Shown here piece by piece: positions 46,876-56,142 of a stretch of DNA of 64,000 bases (within the stretch, counting starts at the first letter, position 1; each line of letters opens with the position of its first letter). The DNA is from Zobellella denitrificans. GTDB taxonomy: Bacteria > Pseudomonadota > Gammaproteobacteria > Enterobacterales > Aeromonadaceae. The notes under the pieces are model-generated. The model worked only from the letters and a program-made list of their open reading frames with translations, did no database searches and had not been told where the DNA came from. The stretch lies in NCBI RefSeq assembly GCF_002237365.1, contig NZ_NMUO01000005.1, positions 20,272 through 84,271 of the forward strand. Direction: 5' to 3'. The position numbers and the translations under genes are program-made.

Positions 46876-48675
46876 TCAGGCAAACACCCTTTCCTGCTCT
46901 TCCGTCGCCTCGCCGGTCTGCACCCGCCACTGGGCGGCGTAGAGGCCGTCCCTGGCCAGCAGCTCGGCATGGCGGCCCTGCTCGGCGATGCGGCCCTGGT
47001 CGACCACCACTATGTTGTCGGCGTGGACTATGGTGGACAGCCGGTGGGCGATCATGATCACGGTACGGCCGTGGGCAATCTTGCGCAACGAGCGCTGGAT
47101 GGCGGCCTCGGTCTCGTTGTCCACCGCGCTGGTGGCCTCGTCGAGGATCAGCACCGGCGGATCCTTGAGCAGGGCCCGGGCCAGGGACAGCCGCTGGCGC
47201 TGGCCGCCGGACAGCCGCACGCCCCGCTCGCCCACCGGGGTATCCAGCCCCTGGGGCAGCCGCTCGATAAATTCCCAGGCTTCCGCCACCCGGGCGGCGG
47301 CGATCACCTCCTGCTCGCTCGCCTCGGGCCGGCCGTAGGCGATGTTGTCGCGGATGCTGCCCTCGAACAGGAAGACCTCCTGGCTGACCAGGCCGATGCT
47401 CCGGCGCAGGGCCTGCATCTCCAGCCGCTCTATCGGTTGGCCGTCCAGGTAGATGGCGCCCCGGTCCGGCTGGTAGAAGCGCAGCAACAGCTTGACCAGG
47501 GTGGACTTGCCGGAGCCGGTGGCCCCCACCAGCGCCAGGGTGGTGCCGGCGGGCACGGTCAGCTCGATGTCGTTCACCCCCACCCGGCTGGACGGATAAT
47601 GAAAGCCCAGGCCCTCGAAGCGCACTTCCCCCTTCACCGGCCCGGCCAGGGGCTCGCCACCGTCCTGCACCCGCACCGGCGTGGTCAGCAGATCCAGGAT
47701 GCGGCGGGTGCTGGCCATGGCCCGCTCGAACAGGTCGATCACCTGGGCCAGGCCGGTCAGCGGCCACAGCAGCCGCTGGGTCAGGAACACCAGCACCCCG
47801 TAGGCGCCCACGTTGAGGCTGCCGTCCAGGGTCTTGAGGCCGCCGAGGATAAAGGTGGCCAGGAAGCCCACCAGTATCGCCATGCGGATGATGGGGATAA
47901 AGGCCGAACTGATGCGGATGGCCTTGCGGTTGGCTTCCACATAGGCTTCGCTGCTCAGGCGCAGCCGCTCGGCCTCGCGGGCTTCGGCGGTGAAGCTCTT
48001 GATGGTGGCGATGCCGCCCAGGTTGTTGGACAGCCGTCCGGCCAGCTCACCCACCTTTTCGCGCACCTCGGCGTACACCGGGCCGGCCTTGCGCTGGAAG
48101 TAAAAAGCGCCCCAGATGATGATGGGAATGGGGGTGAAGGCCAGCAAGGCTATCTGCGGCGACAGCACCATAAACACGGCGCCCACCGCCACCACGGTGA
48201 CGAATACCTGGATCAGGCTGTTGGCGCCGCCGTCGAGGAAGCGCTCCAGCTGGTTGACGTCGTCGTTCATGATGGACACCAGTTGGCCCGAACTTTTGGA
48301 CTCGAAATAACCCATATCCAGCCGCTGCACATGCTCGTAGGCATCCTGGCGCAGATCCGATTGCAACCGCTGGGCCAGGTTGCGCCACAGGATCTGGTAG
48401 AGGTACTCGAACAGAGACTCACCGGCCCAGATAAAGAAGGTGAGCACGCCCAGCATCAGGATCTGCTCCTTGGGGGTGACGAAGCCGAGCCGGGCCACGA
48501 AGCTCTGCTCCTGATTGACCACCACGTCGATGGCGATGCCGATCAGGATCTCGGGCGCGATATCGAACAGTTTATTGAGGATGGAGCAGGAGGTGGCGGC
48601 AACGATGCGGCCGCGATAGCCCCGGGCATAGCGCAACAGGCGCCACAACGCCTGAAAGCTGGACGAGCTGGACAT
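46876..48675 (-). CDS. ABC-type exporter, fused permease and ATPase (MsbA-like)
   Basis: A 599-aa half-transporter. The N-terminal six-helix type I exporter domain spans residues 1-320. The ATPase has Walker A GATGSGKST, signature LSGGQRQRLSLARAL, Walker B VLILDEATSAVD and the H-loop MIAHRLSTI. It should act as a homodimer in the inner membrane exporting a lipid, drug or peptide-like compound. The nearest named relatives would be MsbA/YheI-type exporters; true MsbA is unlikely as lpxK is not adjacent. A weak Fur-like sequence lies upstream. Confidence 0.88.
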   Translation of the reverse strand: MSSSSSFQALWRLLRYARGYRGRIVAATSCSILNKLFDIAPEILIGIAIDVVVNQEQSFVARLGFVTPKEQILMLGVLTFFIWAGESLFEYLYQILWRNLAQRLQSDLRQDAYEHVQRLDMGYFESKSSGQLVSIMNDDVNQLERFLDGGANSLIQVFVTVVAVGAVFMVLSPQIALLAFTPIPIIIWGAFYFQRKAGPVYAEVREKVGELAGRLSNNLGGIATIKSFTAEAREAERLRLSSEAYVEANRKAIRISSAFIPIIRMAILVGFLATFILGGLKTLDGSLNVGAYGVLVFLTQRLLWPLTGLAQVIDLFERAMASTRRILDLLTTPVRVQDGGEPLAGPVKGEVRFEGLGFHYPSSRVGVNDIELTVPAGTTLALVGATGSGKSTLVKLLLRFYQPDRGAIYLDGQPIERLEMQALRRSIGLVSQEVFLFEGSIRDNIAYGRPEASEQEVIAAARVAEAWEFIERLPQGLDTPVGERGVRLSGGQRQRLSLARALLKDPPVLILDEATSAVDNETEAAIQRSLRKIAHGRTVIMIAHRLSTIVHADNIVVVDQGRIAEQGRHAELLARDGLYAAQWRVQTGEATEEQERVFA

Positions 48676-48741
48676 GAACAGGCTCCGAGCAGGAAACGAA
48701 GAAAGGCGCTAGCCTACCGGATCAGAAGGTCATATTAAAGC

Positions 48742-48760
48742 GAATCATTCTCATTGAATT
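48742..48760. promoter_or_regulatory. possible Fur-like box upstream of the ABC exporter
   Basis: The minus strand reads AATTCAATGAGAATGATTC, which contains AATGAGAATGATT, close to the core of many Fur boxes (AATGAGAATCATT). It lies 67-85 bp before the exporter ATG. The outer bases fit the 19-bp consensus poorly, so this is only suggestive. Confidence 0.3.
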
Positions 48761-49340
48761 AGCCACCGTCGGCCTGGATCCGGATCAACTGCCCCGCCTC
48801 CAGCCCGGCGGGATATTCCCCGGCGGCCAGGTACTTGTAGCCGGTATTGACCCCATATTCGGAGATGCCCAGGGCCTTCACCAGGGCAAAATGCCGTTCG
48901 TAGGCGAACAGATAGCCCTCCTCCCCCGAGGAAAGGCGCAGTATGCGCTCGATTTCCTCCGTCTGGGGGCTGCCGAAGGCCTCGGCCAGCCGCCCGGCGT
49001 TGCCTCCCTGGGGACCTATGGGTTCCGCATCCGGGTCCGGCTCAAACAGTTCGGGGGCCGAGTTGTACTGATCCACCACCCAGCCCCGTTCGCACAGGGC
49101 CAACAGCAGGATGTCGTCGTCATGATTCTGCGCCACCAGCACCGGCACCGCCAGCTCGTTCGACAGCCGGCAGCCCAGCGCCAGCACCACCTCCGGCTGC
49201 TGACTCTCGGCCGCTTCGTCCAGCACCACCACGCATCCCTTGTGGGCCGGGGTCACGAAGGCGTTGCGTCCTTGCAAGGCGGCCACCACCGCTTCGACAT
49301 CGGTAGTGGCCAGGGTATGGCTGACATAATAACTTTCCAT
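48759..49340 (-). CDS. hypothetical protein
   Basis: A 193-aa soluble protein with no signal peptide or membrane helix. It starts MESYYVSHTLATTDVEAVVA and has an acidic middle (ELFEPDPDAEPIGPQGGN). I do not recognise a domain. Its base composition and codon use look like the neighbours, and the frame is clean, so it is probably a real gene. It ends 83 bp before the ABC exporter gene on the same strand. Confidence 0.7.
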   Translation of the reverse strand: MESYYVSHTLATTDVEAVVAALQGRNAFVTPAHKGCVVVLDEAAESQQPEVVLALGCRLSNELAVPVLVAQNHDDDILLLALCERGWVVDQYNSAPELFEPDPDAEPIGPQGGNAGRLAEAFGSPQTEEIERILRLSSGEEGYLFAYERHFALVKALGISEYGVNTGYKYLAAGEYPAGLEAGQLIRIQADGG

Positions 49341-49429
49341 CCTAACGGCTCCCGGCTCGCTGGCTCCTGTTACTCCCTACCCTTTCAACATAGCCCGAAA
49401 ACCCGGCTTCGTTGTCCCCACCAATGGAA

Positions 49430-49449
49430 AAGGGGCCCACAGGCCCCTT
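49430..49449 (-). terminator. intrinsic terminator of the lipoprotein gene
   Basis: AAGGGGCC and GGCCCCTT form an 8-bp stem with the loop CACA, followed by T residues on the minus strand. It lies 17 bp past the stop of the lipoprotein gene. Confidence 0.75.
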
Positions 49450-49466
49450 CTGAACGGTATGGCTCG

Positions 49467-50675
49467 CTACTTGACCCAAATCGGGTTGGAGTAGGCGCGG
49501 TTGCCCTGCTTGTCTTCCACTATCCACTGCATCCAGGTGCGGTTGGGGGGCACGGGCACACCGGTGCGGAACCACTTGGCGCCGTTGATATTCCAGCCGG
49601 CCACCTGCTTGCCGTCCAGCCAGACCTCGGCCTTGGCCAGGCCCACCTCGGAGCGGAACTCCACCTGGGTTTCGCTGTAGGGGGCGGCCACACCGCCGAA
49701 GTTGGTGGTCACCGGATAAATCTCGGGGCCGAAGCTCAGAAAACTGTGGCCCTTGGCGGCGGCGGTGGCGAAGTCGGCGCTGAGCCGCCCCTTGGGGGTA
49801 TAGGCGTAAAGCTTGGCACTCTTCTGCCGGCCGTCCTTCAGCAATGGGCTGGCGCTCAGGTAGACCCGCTCGCCCCTGTCCCAGCGCTGGCGCATCACCG
49901 ACAGGTAGGAGTCCAGGTTGCTGGCCGCGGGGTTCAGTTCGAACAGGCCCAGGCTGGCCTGGTCGCTGGCGATGGTGTACATCTCCTTGTCGGACAGCAG
50001 GCCGCCGAGGGAGCCGGCGCTCAGCCAGGCGCTGAACTCGCCGGCCTGGGACGGCTGGCGCGAGCGGCGCAGATCGTCGGTTTCATACAGCTCGCCCAGC
50101 GGGTTCTGGGGCTGGGCCGCGGTCCAGTGGTTCTGCACCATCCGCGTCACCTCGTTGTGGCTGGGTCCCGGCTGGGCCGGCTCGTTGCGCTGCAGGCGGT
50201 AGCCGGCGAACAGGGTGTCCTTGACCGGGCTCTGCAGCCGGGTGCTGAGCTTGATGCCGGGATAGTCGCGGCTGACCTCGTAGCGGCTCAGCAGAGTATG
50301 GCCGTTCCACTGGCGCTTCAGGTCGATCACCAGCCGTTCGGGACTGTGCTCGGTGATGGTGAGCGCGTCCAGGCTGAGTTCCCCGTCACCGGGCACGAAA
50401 TCGAGGGATTCGATGCGATCCTTGCCGAAGACGCCGTTTTCCACCAGCGCCAGATCCACCAGGGCGCCCTGGCTGGCCGGAGAGATGGCGAAGGTGAAGT
50501 GGGGCGTACGCACCGTGATGTCCTCGGGCCCACGGGCGTTGCCGCCGGCGATCTGGGTGGGGCCGCGAACCAGTTCGATACCGGCGGGCGGCGTTCCCTG
50601 CTGGGCGGTGTTGGAAGAGCAGGCGGTGAGCACCATGGCGGCCAGCAGCGACAGACCGGATTTGTAAAAGCGCAT
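49467..50675 (-). CDS. putative lipoprotein of unknown function
   Basis: A 402-aa exported protein. The lipobox is clear in SLLAAMVLTACSSN, giving a lipid-anchored Cys at about residue 18. The mature part is rich in beta strands (PHFTFAISPASQGALVDLAL) and loosely recalls a galactose-mutarotase or YidC-periplasmic fold. It ends with an Ig-like segment (KAEVWLDGKQVAGW to GNRAYSNPIWVK) of the kind that closes some PHP-domain proteins. The ATG at 50675 is set by the signal peptide, as no good RBS is seen. It is monocistronic, with its own terminator. Confidence 0.75.
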   Translation of the reverse strand: MRFYKSGLSLLAAMVLTACSSNTAQQGTPPAGIELVRGPTQIAGGNARGPEDITVRTPHFTFAISPASQGALVDLALVENGVFGKDRIESLDFVPGDGELSLDALTITEHSPERLVIDLKRQWNGHTLLSRYEVSRDYPGIKLSTRLQSPVKDTLFAGYRLQRNEPAQPGPSHNEVTRMVQNHWTAAQPQNPLGELYETDDLRRSRQPSQAGEFSAWLSAGSLGGLLSDKEMYTIASDQASLGLFELNPAASNLDSYLSVMRQRWDRGERVYLSASPLLKDGRQKSAKLYAYTPKGRLSADFATAAAKGHSFLSFGPEIYPVTTNFGGVAAPYSETQVEFRSEVGLAKAEVWLDGKQVAGWNINGAKWFRTGVPVPPNRTWMQWIVEDKQGNRAYSNPIWVK

Positions 50676-50811
50676 CTTTTGGGAACCCCGATATAAAGGA
50701 ACAACGACGGGCAAGAATTCTGACAGCTCTTTGCCAGAACTCAAGCGCTTCCGATGACGGCGGCGGTGGCAGCCGGAACCCGCTGGCCCCGGCCGCGACG
50801 AAAGAAGTCGT

Positions 50812-51204
50812 TCAGGGCTCTTCCTGCTCCAGCCAGGCCCTGGCCTCTTCCAGGTTCTCGAAGTATTGCACCTGGCTGCTCAGCATAAACCAGTCCGCCA
50901 GGGTCGCCAGCAGCTTCTCCCGCAGATCCACCCCCACTATCGCCAGCTTGCCGAACTCGTCGCCGTGCTTGCGGGTGAACTGGATATCCTCCCAGAAGGC
51001 CTTGGCTTCCCAGTGGTTGAAGTCGATCATGTCCACCAGTGCCCGGATCCTGGGGTTGTCCATGGTCGCCAGGGTCTGCTCCAGTTGCTGCTCCATCTCC
51101 CTGAAATCGTCGTAGGCGATGTCCCCGTAGATCTTGATGGTCAGATACAGGGTGTGCTCGTCCTGCTTGCGCATCTCGACGGCCATGCCGTGTGCTTCCA
51201 ACAT
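50812..51204 (-). CDS. SpoIIAA-like (STAS-related) protein
   Basis: A 130-aa soluble protein with the SpoIIAA-like pattern: a beta-rich start (TLYLTIKIYGDIAYDDFREM), a central LVDMIDFNHWEAKAFWEDIQ and a C-terminal helix ENLEEARAWLEQ. Members of this family resemble anti-anti-sigma folds; their function in proteobacteria is not settled. The ATG at 51204 is preceded by GGAGGACACATC. It is divergent from the DUF2939 gene. Confidence 0.8.
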   Translation of the reverse strand: MLEAHGMAVEMRKQDEHTLYLTIKIYGDIAYDDFREMEQQLEQTLATMDNPRIRALVDMIDFNHWEAKAFWEDIQFTRKHGDEFGKLAIVGVDLREKLLATLADWFMLSSQVQYFENLEEARAWLEQEEP

Positions 51205-51371
51205 GATGTGTCCTCCTTCGGTGATTGCGGTCAGCCCTAAGTATGGACCCGCTCCCCGGTTATGTTGCGCCGGAAAGCGGGACAGGGCTTGATCCCCGTC
51301 AGCGTTTGCTCTTGCCAGCGGCGGCAATTAGCGGCAGCCTTGGCGTCTCGCCCTTATCGGAGTCTTTCCCC

Positions 51372-51923
51372 ATGCGCACCCTGAAGCTTGTTCTCGTCCT
51401 GGCCGCCGTGCTGGCCCTCGGCTACGGCGTGGCCGCCCCCTGGCTCACCGTCTACCAGATCCGCGAGGCGGCCGACAACCGCGACGGCCGGGCCCTGGCC
51501 GAACACGTGGAATTCGACAGCGTGCGCCAGAGCCTGAAGGATCAGTTGAACGCGCGCATGCTGCGCGAGCTGGGCGACGACATCCGGCAGAATCCCCTGG
51601 CCGCCCTGGGCGCCGCCCTTGCCAATACCGTGGTGGACGGCCTGGTGGATACCTATGTGACCCCGGCCGGCATAGAGCAACTGATGCGGGGCGAAACGCC
51701 GGCCCCGGGCATTCCGCGCAGCGATCCGCCGCCCGCCGGCAGCGGCAGCGACACCGGCAAGCCCGAACGACGCAAGCCCTTTTCCGATGCCCGCATGGGC
51801 TACCGCTCGCTCAACCACTTCGTGGTCACCATGACCGACGACAGCGGCAAGCAGGCCGAGTTCATCCTGAGCCGCCGCGGCCTGGGCTGGAAGCTGACCG
51901 CCATAGTGCTGCCCCTGGACTGA
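51372..51923 (+). CDS. DUF2939 family exported or membrane-anchored protein
   Basis: A 183-aa protein with an N-terminal hydrophobic segment (LKLVLVLAAVLALGYGVAAP) that serves as signal anchor. The pattern VYQIREAADNRDGRALAEHV and FDSVRQSLKDQL is the DUF2939 signature. A Pro/Gly-rich linker (about residues 110-130) separates a C-terminal beta domain. Its stop lies 3 bp from the stop of the convergent CHAD gene. Function is unknown. Confidence 0.8.
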   Translation: MRTLKLVLVLAAVLALGYGVAAPWLTVYQIREAADNRDGRALAEHVEFDSVRQSLKDQLNARMLRELGDDIRQNPLAALGAALANTVVDGLVDTYVTPAGIEQLMRGETPAPGIPRSDPPPAGSGSDTGKPERRKPFSDARMGYRSLNHFVVTMTDDSGKQAEFILSRRGLGWKLTAIVLPLD

Positions 51924-51926
51924 GTC

Positions 51927-52781
51927 CTAGTCCCGCCGCCAGTGCTGCTTGAGGCGCTGGCTTATTTCCCGGGGCTCGTCGGCGAACAACGCCCGCCCCC
52001 CTTGCAGGGCCTGCCGGCGCAGCCGGGCACGCCGCTCGCCGATAACGGCCATCACAGCTCCTCCCGTCAGCTCCGGGACATGGCGCTGCTGCAGGGCGGC
52101 CAGCACCCCCAGATCGTGCTCATCGCCCAGCCATTCCCCCAGCTCCTTGAGCCGTTGTGACCTGGGTTGCAGCCAGTCCGGGGCCAGGGGCTGCAGCAAC
52201 CGCAGCTGGTAGCCATGGTATTTCACCCACTTGCGCCACTGGTGCCAGGGCTCGGCCGGCTCCTCTCCGAGCAGTTGCCAGGCCGGCTCCCGGGCCTGCT
52301 GGTAGACGGTGCGAAAGCCGGCCCCCAGGGTGCGAAAACGCGGCTCGAACGGCGGCCAGCGGGACAGCCGCGACCGGCCATCCAGCAGGGCCGCCGCCGC
52401 CTGCCGGAGGAGCTTGCCCGGCTTTTTCACCCTGGCCGCCGGCAACAGGGGCAACAGCCGGCCGGTCAGCTCGGCCAGCTCCGGTTGTTGCCGCGCCAGC
52501 TGCTCCAGGAGCTGACGCTGCACCAGCGCATCGCGCAGGGGCGAGAGGCTGCGGGCAATATCCCGGAAATAGCGGTCGCAGGGGCGGAACCGGCGCCCCA
52601 GGGGCAGTTCGATCAGGCGCAGCAGGGCGCGCAGCTTCTTGATGCTCTTGCGCGCCTCGTGCACCGCCTCGTCCGGCTCGAGTTCTCCCAGCAAGCCCGC
52701 GGCGGCCTGCTCCAGCAGGCCGCCGGCATTGGCGCGCAGGCTCTGGTCCAGGGACTGTCGCAGATCCAGTTCAAAACCCAT
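51927..52781 (-). CDS. CHAD domain protein
   Basis: A 284-aa all-helical CHAD protein with the conserved VHEARKSIKKLRALLRLIE motif near residue 40 and further basic helices (WRKWVKYHGYQLRLL, LGDEHDLGVLAALQQ). CHAD domains bind inorganic polyphosphate through these conserved His, Arg and Lys residues. The gene follows a SixA-like phosphatase gene by 49 bp and is the last of a likely three-gene operon with a P-type ATPase. Confidence 0.88.
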   Translation of the reverse strand: MGFELDLRQSLDQSLRANAGGLLEQAAAGLLGELEPDEAVHEARKSIKKLRALLRLIELPLGRRFRPCDRYFRDIARSLSPLRDALVQRQLLEQLARQQPELAELTGRLLPLLPAARVKKPGKLLRQAAAALLDGRSRLSRWPPFEPRFRTLGAGFRTVYQQAREPAWQLLGEEPAEPWHQWRKWVKYHGYQLRLLQPLAPDWLQPRSQRLKELGEWLGDEHDLGVLAALQQRHVPELTGGAVMAVIGERRARLRRQALQGGRALFADEPREISQRLKQHWRRD

Positions 52782-52830
52782 GGCAATGACTCCGTGTACG
52801 GGCCAGGCCCGATCGGAGGCTAAGTGTAGA

Positions 52831-53325
52831 TCAGACCAGCCGTTTCGGAGTCTGGTACCACAGCAGCTCGCCGCAGCCCGCCTGCAATTCGTCCCAGCCG
52901 GCCACCGCCAGCCCCATATGCAGCACGGCGCAGGTGGGGAACTTGTCGTCCGGCCCGTCGCACAGCATCCGGCTCAGCTCGCCCAGGCCGGGCATATGAC
53001 CCACCAGCAGCAGGTGGCCGACCGACGCCGGCTGGCGTTGCAGCAGCCTCAGCAGGCTGGCGCCGGACGCCTCGTAGAGTCCGGCAGCAAAGTCCATGTC
53101 GCTCTCGGGATAACCGAGGGCGACGGCGAACGCCAGGGCGGTGTCCCGGGTGCGGCGGGCCGGACTGCACAGCAGCAAATCCACCGGCGGCAACCGGGCC
53201 GCGGCGAAAGACGCCATCACCGGCAGATCCTTGCGGCCCCGTTCGGCCAGGGGCCGGTCGAGGTCGACCAGGGCCGGCTCGTCCCGGCTCGACTTGGCAT
53301 GACGCACCAGGGTCAGCAGTTTCAT
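52831..53325 (-). CDS. SixA-like histidine phosphatase
   Basis: A 164-aa enzyme of the histidine phosphatase superfamily. The catalytic motif is LVRHAKSS (RHA instead of RHG, as in the COG2062 branch), with CSPARRTRDTA as the second Arg site and LLVGHMPGLGEL as the second His. SixA removes phosphate from histidine on phosphotransfer proteins; the substrate here is unknown. Its start overlaps the ATPase stop by four bases (ATGA), so the two genes are translationally coupled. Confidence 0.85.
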   Translation of the reverse strand: MKLLTLVRHAKSSRDEPALVDLDRPLAERGRKDLPVMASFAAARLPPVDLLLCSPARRTRDTALAFAVALGYPESDMDFAAGLYEASGASLLRLLQRQPASVGHLLLVGHMPGLGELSRMLCDGPDDKFPTCAVLHMGLAVAGWDELQAGCGELLWYQTPKRLV

Positions 53326-56021
53326 TTTCCCTCCATCCTGACCAGTCGTTTTTCCAGCGCCAGCACCAGGAAGACCGCCAGGCCGATCCCTATGGTCAGC
53401 AGCACATGGTCCGCCGACAAGGGATGGGTACCGAACCAGGTCTGCATGATGGGCGTGTAGGTGAAGAAGAGTTGCAACGCCAGCACCACCGCCACCGCCA
53501 GCAGGGCCGGCCTCAGGCTGTGCCATCCCGCCCAGGCAGGGCTTTCGCTGTACAGGTGGCGTACGCTGAACAGGTACCAGACCTCCATGGCCACCAGGGT
53601 GTTCACCGCCAGGGTGCGGGCGTAGCCGACCTCGTGACCGGCGGCCAGGGACCACTGGAAGACCCCGAAGATGCCGATGGTGAACAGGATAGACACCAGC
53701 AGTATGCGCCATATCAGGAAGCGGGACAGGATGGGGGCGCAAGGGTCCCGGGGCGGACGGCGCATCACCCCGGGCTCGCTGGCTTCGAAGGCCAGGGCCA
53801 TCGCCAGGCCGATGGAGCTGACCATGTTCACCCAGAGGATCTGCAGCGGCTCTATCGGCAGGGTCAGCGCCAGCAGCAGGGCCAGTATGATGGACAGGGA
53901 CTCGCCGCCGTTGACCGGCAGCAGGAAGACGATGGCCTTCTTCAGGTTGTCGTACACGGTGCGCCCCTCATGCACCGCCCGGGTGATGGTGGCGAAGTTG
54001 TCGTCGGTCAGCACCATCTCGCTGGCCTCCTTCGCCGCCTCGGTACCGCCCTGGCCCATGGCCACCCCCACGTCGGCCCGCTTGAGCGCCGGGGCGTCGT
54101 TGACGCCGTCGCCGGTCATGGCCACCACGGCACCCCGTTCCTGCAGCGCCTGCACCAGGCGCAGCTTGTGCTCCGGCGTGGTACGGGCGAACACGTTCAC
54201 CTCCGCCACCCGTTCGCACAGTTCGGCGTCGCTCAACTGCTCCAGATCCCGTCCGGTCAGCACCTCGTCGTTGTTGTGCAGCCCCAGCCGGGCGGCGATG
54301 GCCCCGGCGGTGATGCCGTGATCGCCGGTGATCATCTTGACCTGGATGCCCGCATGGTGGCACTCGGCCACCGCCGCTATGGCCTCGTCCCGGGGCGGAT
54401 CCATCAGCCCCACCAAGCCGAGCAGCCGTAGCCCCTGCTCCAGCTGCCGGTGCTGCAATTCACCCTCGTCGTCGCCGGGCGCCAGCAGCTTGATGGCCAC
54501 CCCCAGCACCCGCTGGCCGCCGGCGGCGACCTCCTCCATGACCCGCAGCCAGCGGCCCTGCTCCAGGGGCTGACCGCCGTGCTCTTCCCGGCACAATCCC
54601 AGGAGCACGTCCGGTGCCCCCTTGACCACCAGAAAATGGCTGCCATCGGGCCCCCGATGGCGGCTGGCCATGTATTTGTAGCGGGAGTCGAAGGGGATCT
54701 CGCCGCTGCGGGGGTAGCGCTGCTGCTGCTCGGCCGGATCCAGCCCCCCCTTGAGCGCCAGGGTCAGCAGGGCACCCTCCATGGGATCCCCCTCCACCCG
54801 CCAGCCCTGCTCGCCCCGCACCAGCTGGCTGTCGTTGCACAACACGCAGGCCTGCAGCAGGGGCGCCAGGGCGCCGGAGGGATGATCGACGCCGTCCAGC
54901 CGGTGCAGGGCTCCTTCGGGAGCATAGCCGCTGCCCTCCACCCGGTAGCGGGCATCGGCCAGCACCAGGCTGGCCACCATCATCTCGTTGCGGGTCAGGG
55001 TGCCGGTCTTGTCGGAGCAGATCACCGACACCGCCCCCAGGGTTTCCACCGCCGGCAAGCGGCGAATGATGGCCCGGCAGCGGGCCATGCGGGTCACGCC
55101 GATGGCCAGGGCCACGGTGAGGATGGCGGGCAGGCCTTCGGGGATGGCGGCCACCGCCAGGCTGACCACCGCCATGAACAGCATCTGGGGATCCTGGCCC
55201 CGCAGCAGGCCGAGCACGAAGACCAGCACCGCCAGGCTCAGGATGACCAGGGTCAGGGTCTTGGCGAAGCCGGTCATCTGCCGGATCAGGGGGGTGGTCA
55301 GCTCCTCCACCGTTGCCAGCAGCCGGTTGATCTTGCCGAGTTCGGTGCGCGCACCGGTGGCCACCACCACCCCCATGCCCTGGCCCTGGGTGATCAGGGT
55401 GCCGGAATAGAGCATGCCGCGCCTGTCCCCCAGGTCGGCGTCCTCCGCCACCGGCTCCCCGTCCTTGTCCACCGGCATCGACTCGCCGGTCAGGGCCGCT
55501 TCCTGGGCCTGCAACCGGCTGGCCTTCAGCAGGCGGATATCCGCCGGCACCTTGTCGCCGGCGGCCAGCCAGACCCGGTCGCCCGGCACCAGTTCAGCTG
55601 CATCGATGCGCAGCCGCTCGCCATCGCGGATCACCGTGGCCTTGGCCGACAGCATGGCGCGGATGGCCTGCAACGCCTGCTCGGCCCGCCCTTCCTGGAT
55701 ATAGCCGATGACCCCGTTGACCAGCACCACCGCCAGGATCACGCCGGTGTCGACCCAGTGCTGCATCAGCGCCGCCAGCACGGCGGCGCCCAGCAGGACG
55801 TAGATCAGCAGGTTGTGGAACTGGCGCAGCAGCCGGCGCCACCAGGGTGTGGGTGCCACCCCGGGCAACTGGTTGGGCCCGAAGCGATGCAGCCGGGCGC
55901 GGGCCTCGTCCCGGCCCAGGCCCGCGTCGGGACTGTCCAGCCCGGCCGCCACCGCCTCGCCCGGCTGGCTATGCCAGCGGGGGGAAGAAGGGGGGATGTT
56001 TTCCGTGGAGCCTCGGCTCAT
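53322..56021 (-). CDS. type II P-type cation-transporting ATPase
   Basis: An 899-aa inner-membrane pump with an N-terminal cation-ATPase domain, the actuator motif TGES (ALTGESMPVDK), the phosphorylated Asp337 in CSDKTGTLTRNEM, KGAP and the hinge TGDGVNDAPALK. The membrane motif VAAIPEGLPAIL carries the ion-binding Glu of Ca2+-type pumps, and ten helices can be traced. Ca2+ export is the most likely role, although Na+ or Mg2+ relatives exist. It heads an operon with a SixA-like phosphatase and a CHAD protein. Confidence 0.92.
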   Translation of the reverse strand: MSRGSTENIPPSSPRWHSQPGEAVAAGLDSPDAGLGRDEARARLHRFGPNQLPGVAPTPWWRRLLRQFHNLLIYVLLGAAVLAALMQHWVDTGVILAVVLVNGVIGYIQEGRAEQALQAIRAMLSAKATVIRDGERLRIDAAELVPGDRVWLAAGDKVPADIRLLKASRLQAQEAALTGESMPVDKDGEPVAEDADLGDRRGMLYSGTLITQGQGMGVVVATGARTELGKINRLLATVEELTTPLIRQMTGFAKTLTLVILSLAVLVFVLGLLRGQDPQMLFMAVVSLAVAAIPEGLPAILTVALAIGVTRMARCRAIIRRLPAVETLGAVSVICSDKTGTLTRNEMMVASLVLADARYRVEGSGYAPEGALHRLDGVDHPSGALAPLLQACVLCNDSQLVRGEQGWRVEGDPMEGALLTLALKGGLDPAEQQQRYPRSGEIPFDSRYKYMASRHRGPDGSHFLVVKGAPDVLLGLCREEHGGQPLEQGRWLRVMEEVAAGGQRVLGVAIKLLAPGDDEGELQHRQLEQGLRLLGLVGLMDPPRDEAIAAVAECHHAGIQVKMITGDHGITAGAIAARLGLHNNDEVLTGRDLEQLSDAELCERVAEVNVFARTTPEHKLRLVQALQERGAVVAMTGDGVNDAPALKRADVGVAMGQGGTEAAKEASEMVLTDDNFATITRAVHEGRTVYDNLKKAIVFLLPVNGGESLSIILALLLALTLPIEPLQILWVNMVSSIGLAMALAFEASEPGVMRRPPRDPCAPILSRFLIWRILLVSILFTIGIFGVFQWSLAAGHEVGYARTLAVNTLVAMEVWYLFSVRHLYSESPAWAGWHSLRPALLAVAVVLALQLFFTYTPIMQTWFGTHPLSADHVLLTIGIGLAVFLVLALEKRLVRMEGK

Positions 56022-56142
56022 CGCTTACCTCTTGCTGCAGTGCACAATTCATTGTAGCCACTCTAGCAGTATAGTAATGACAAACCTTTGATATATCACA
56101 AGGAGGGTCGCGGCCGGGCCGGACAGGGCCCGGCCGCCCGGG

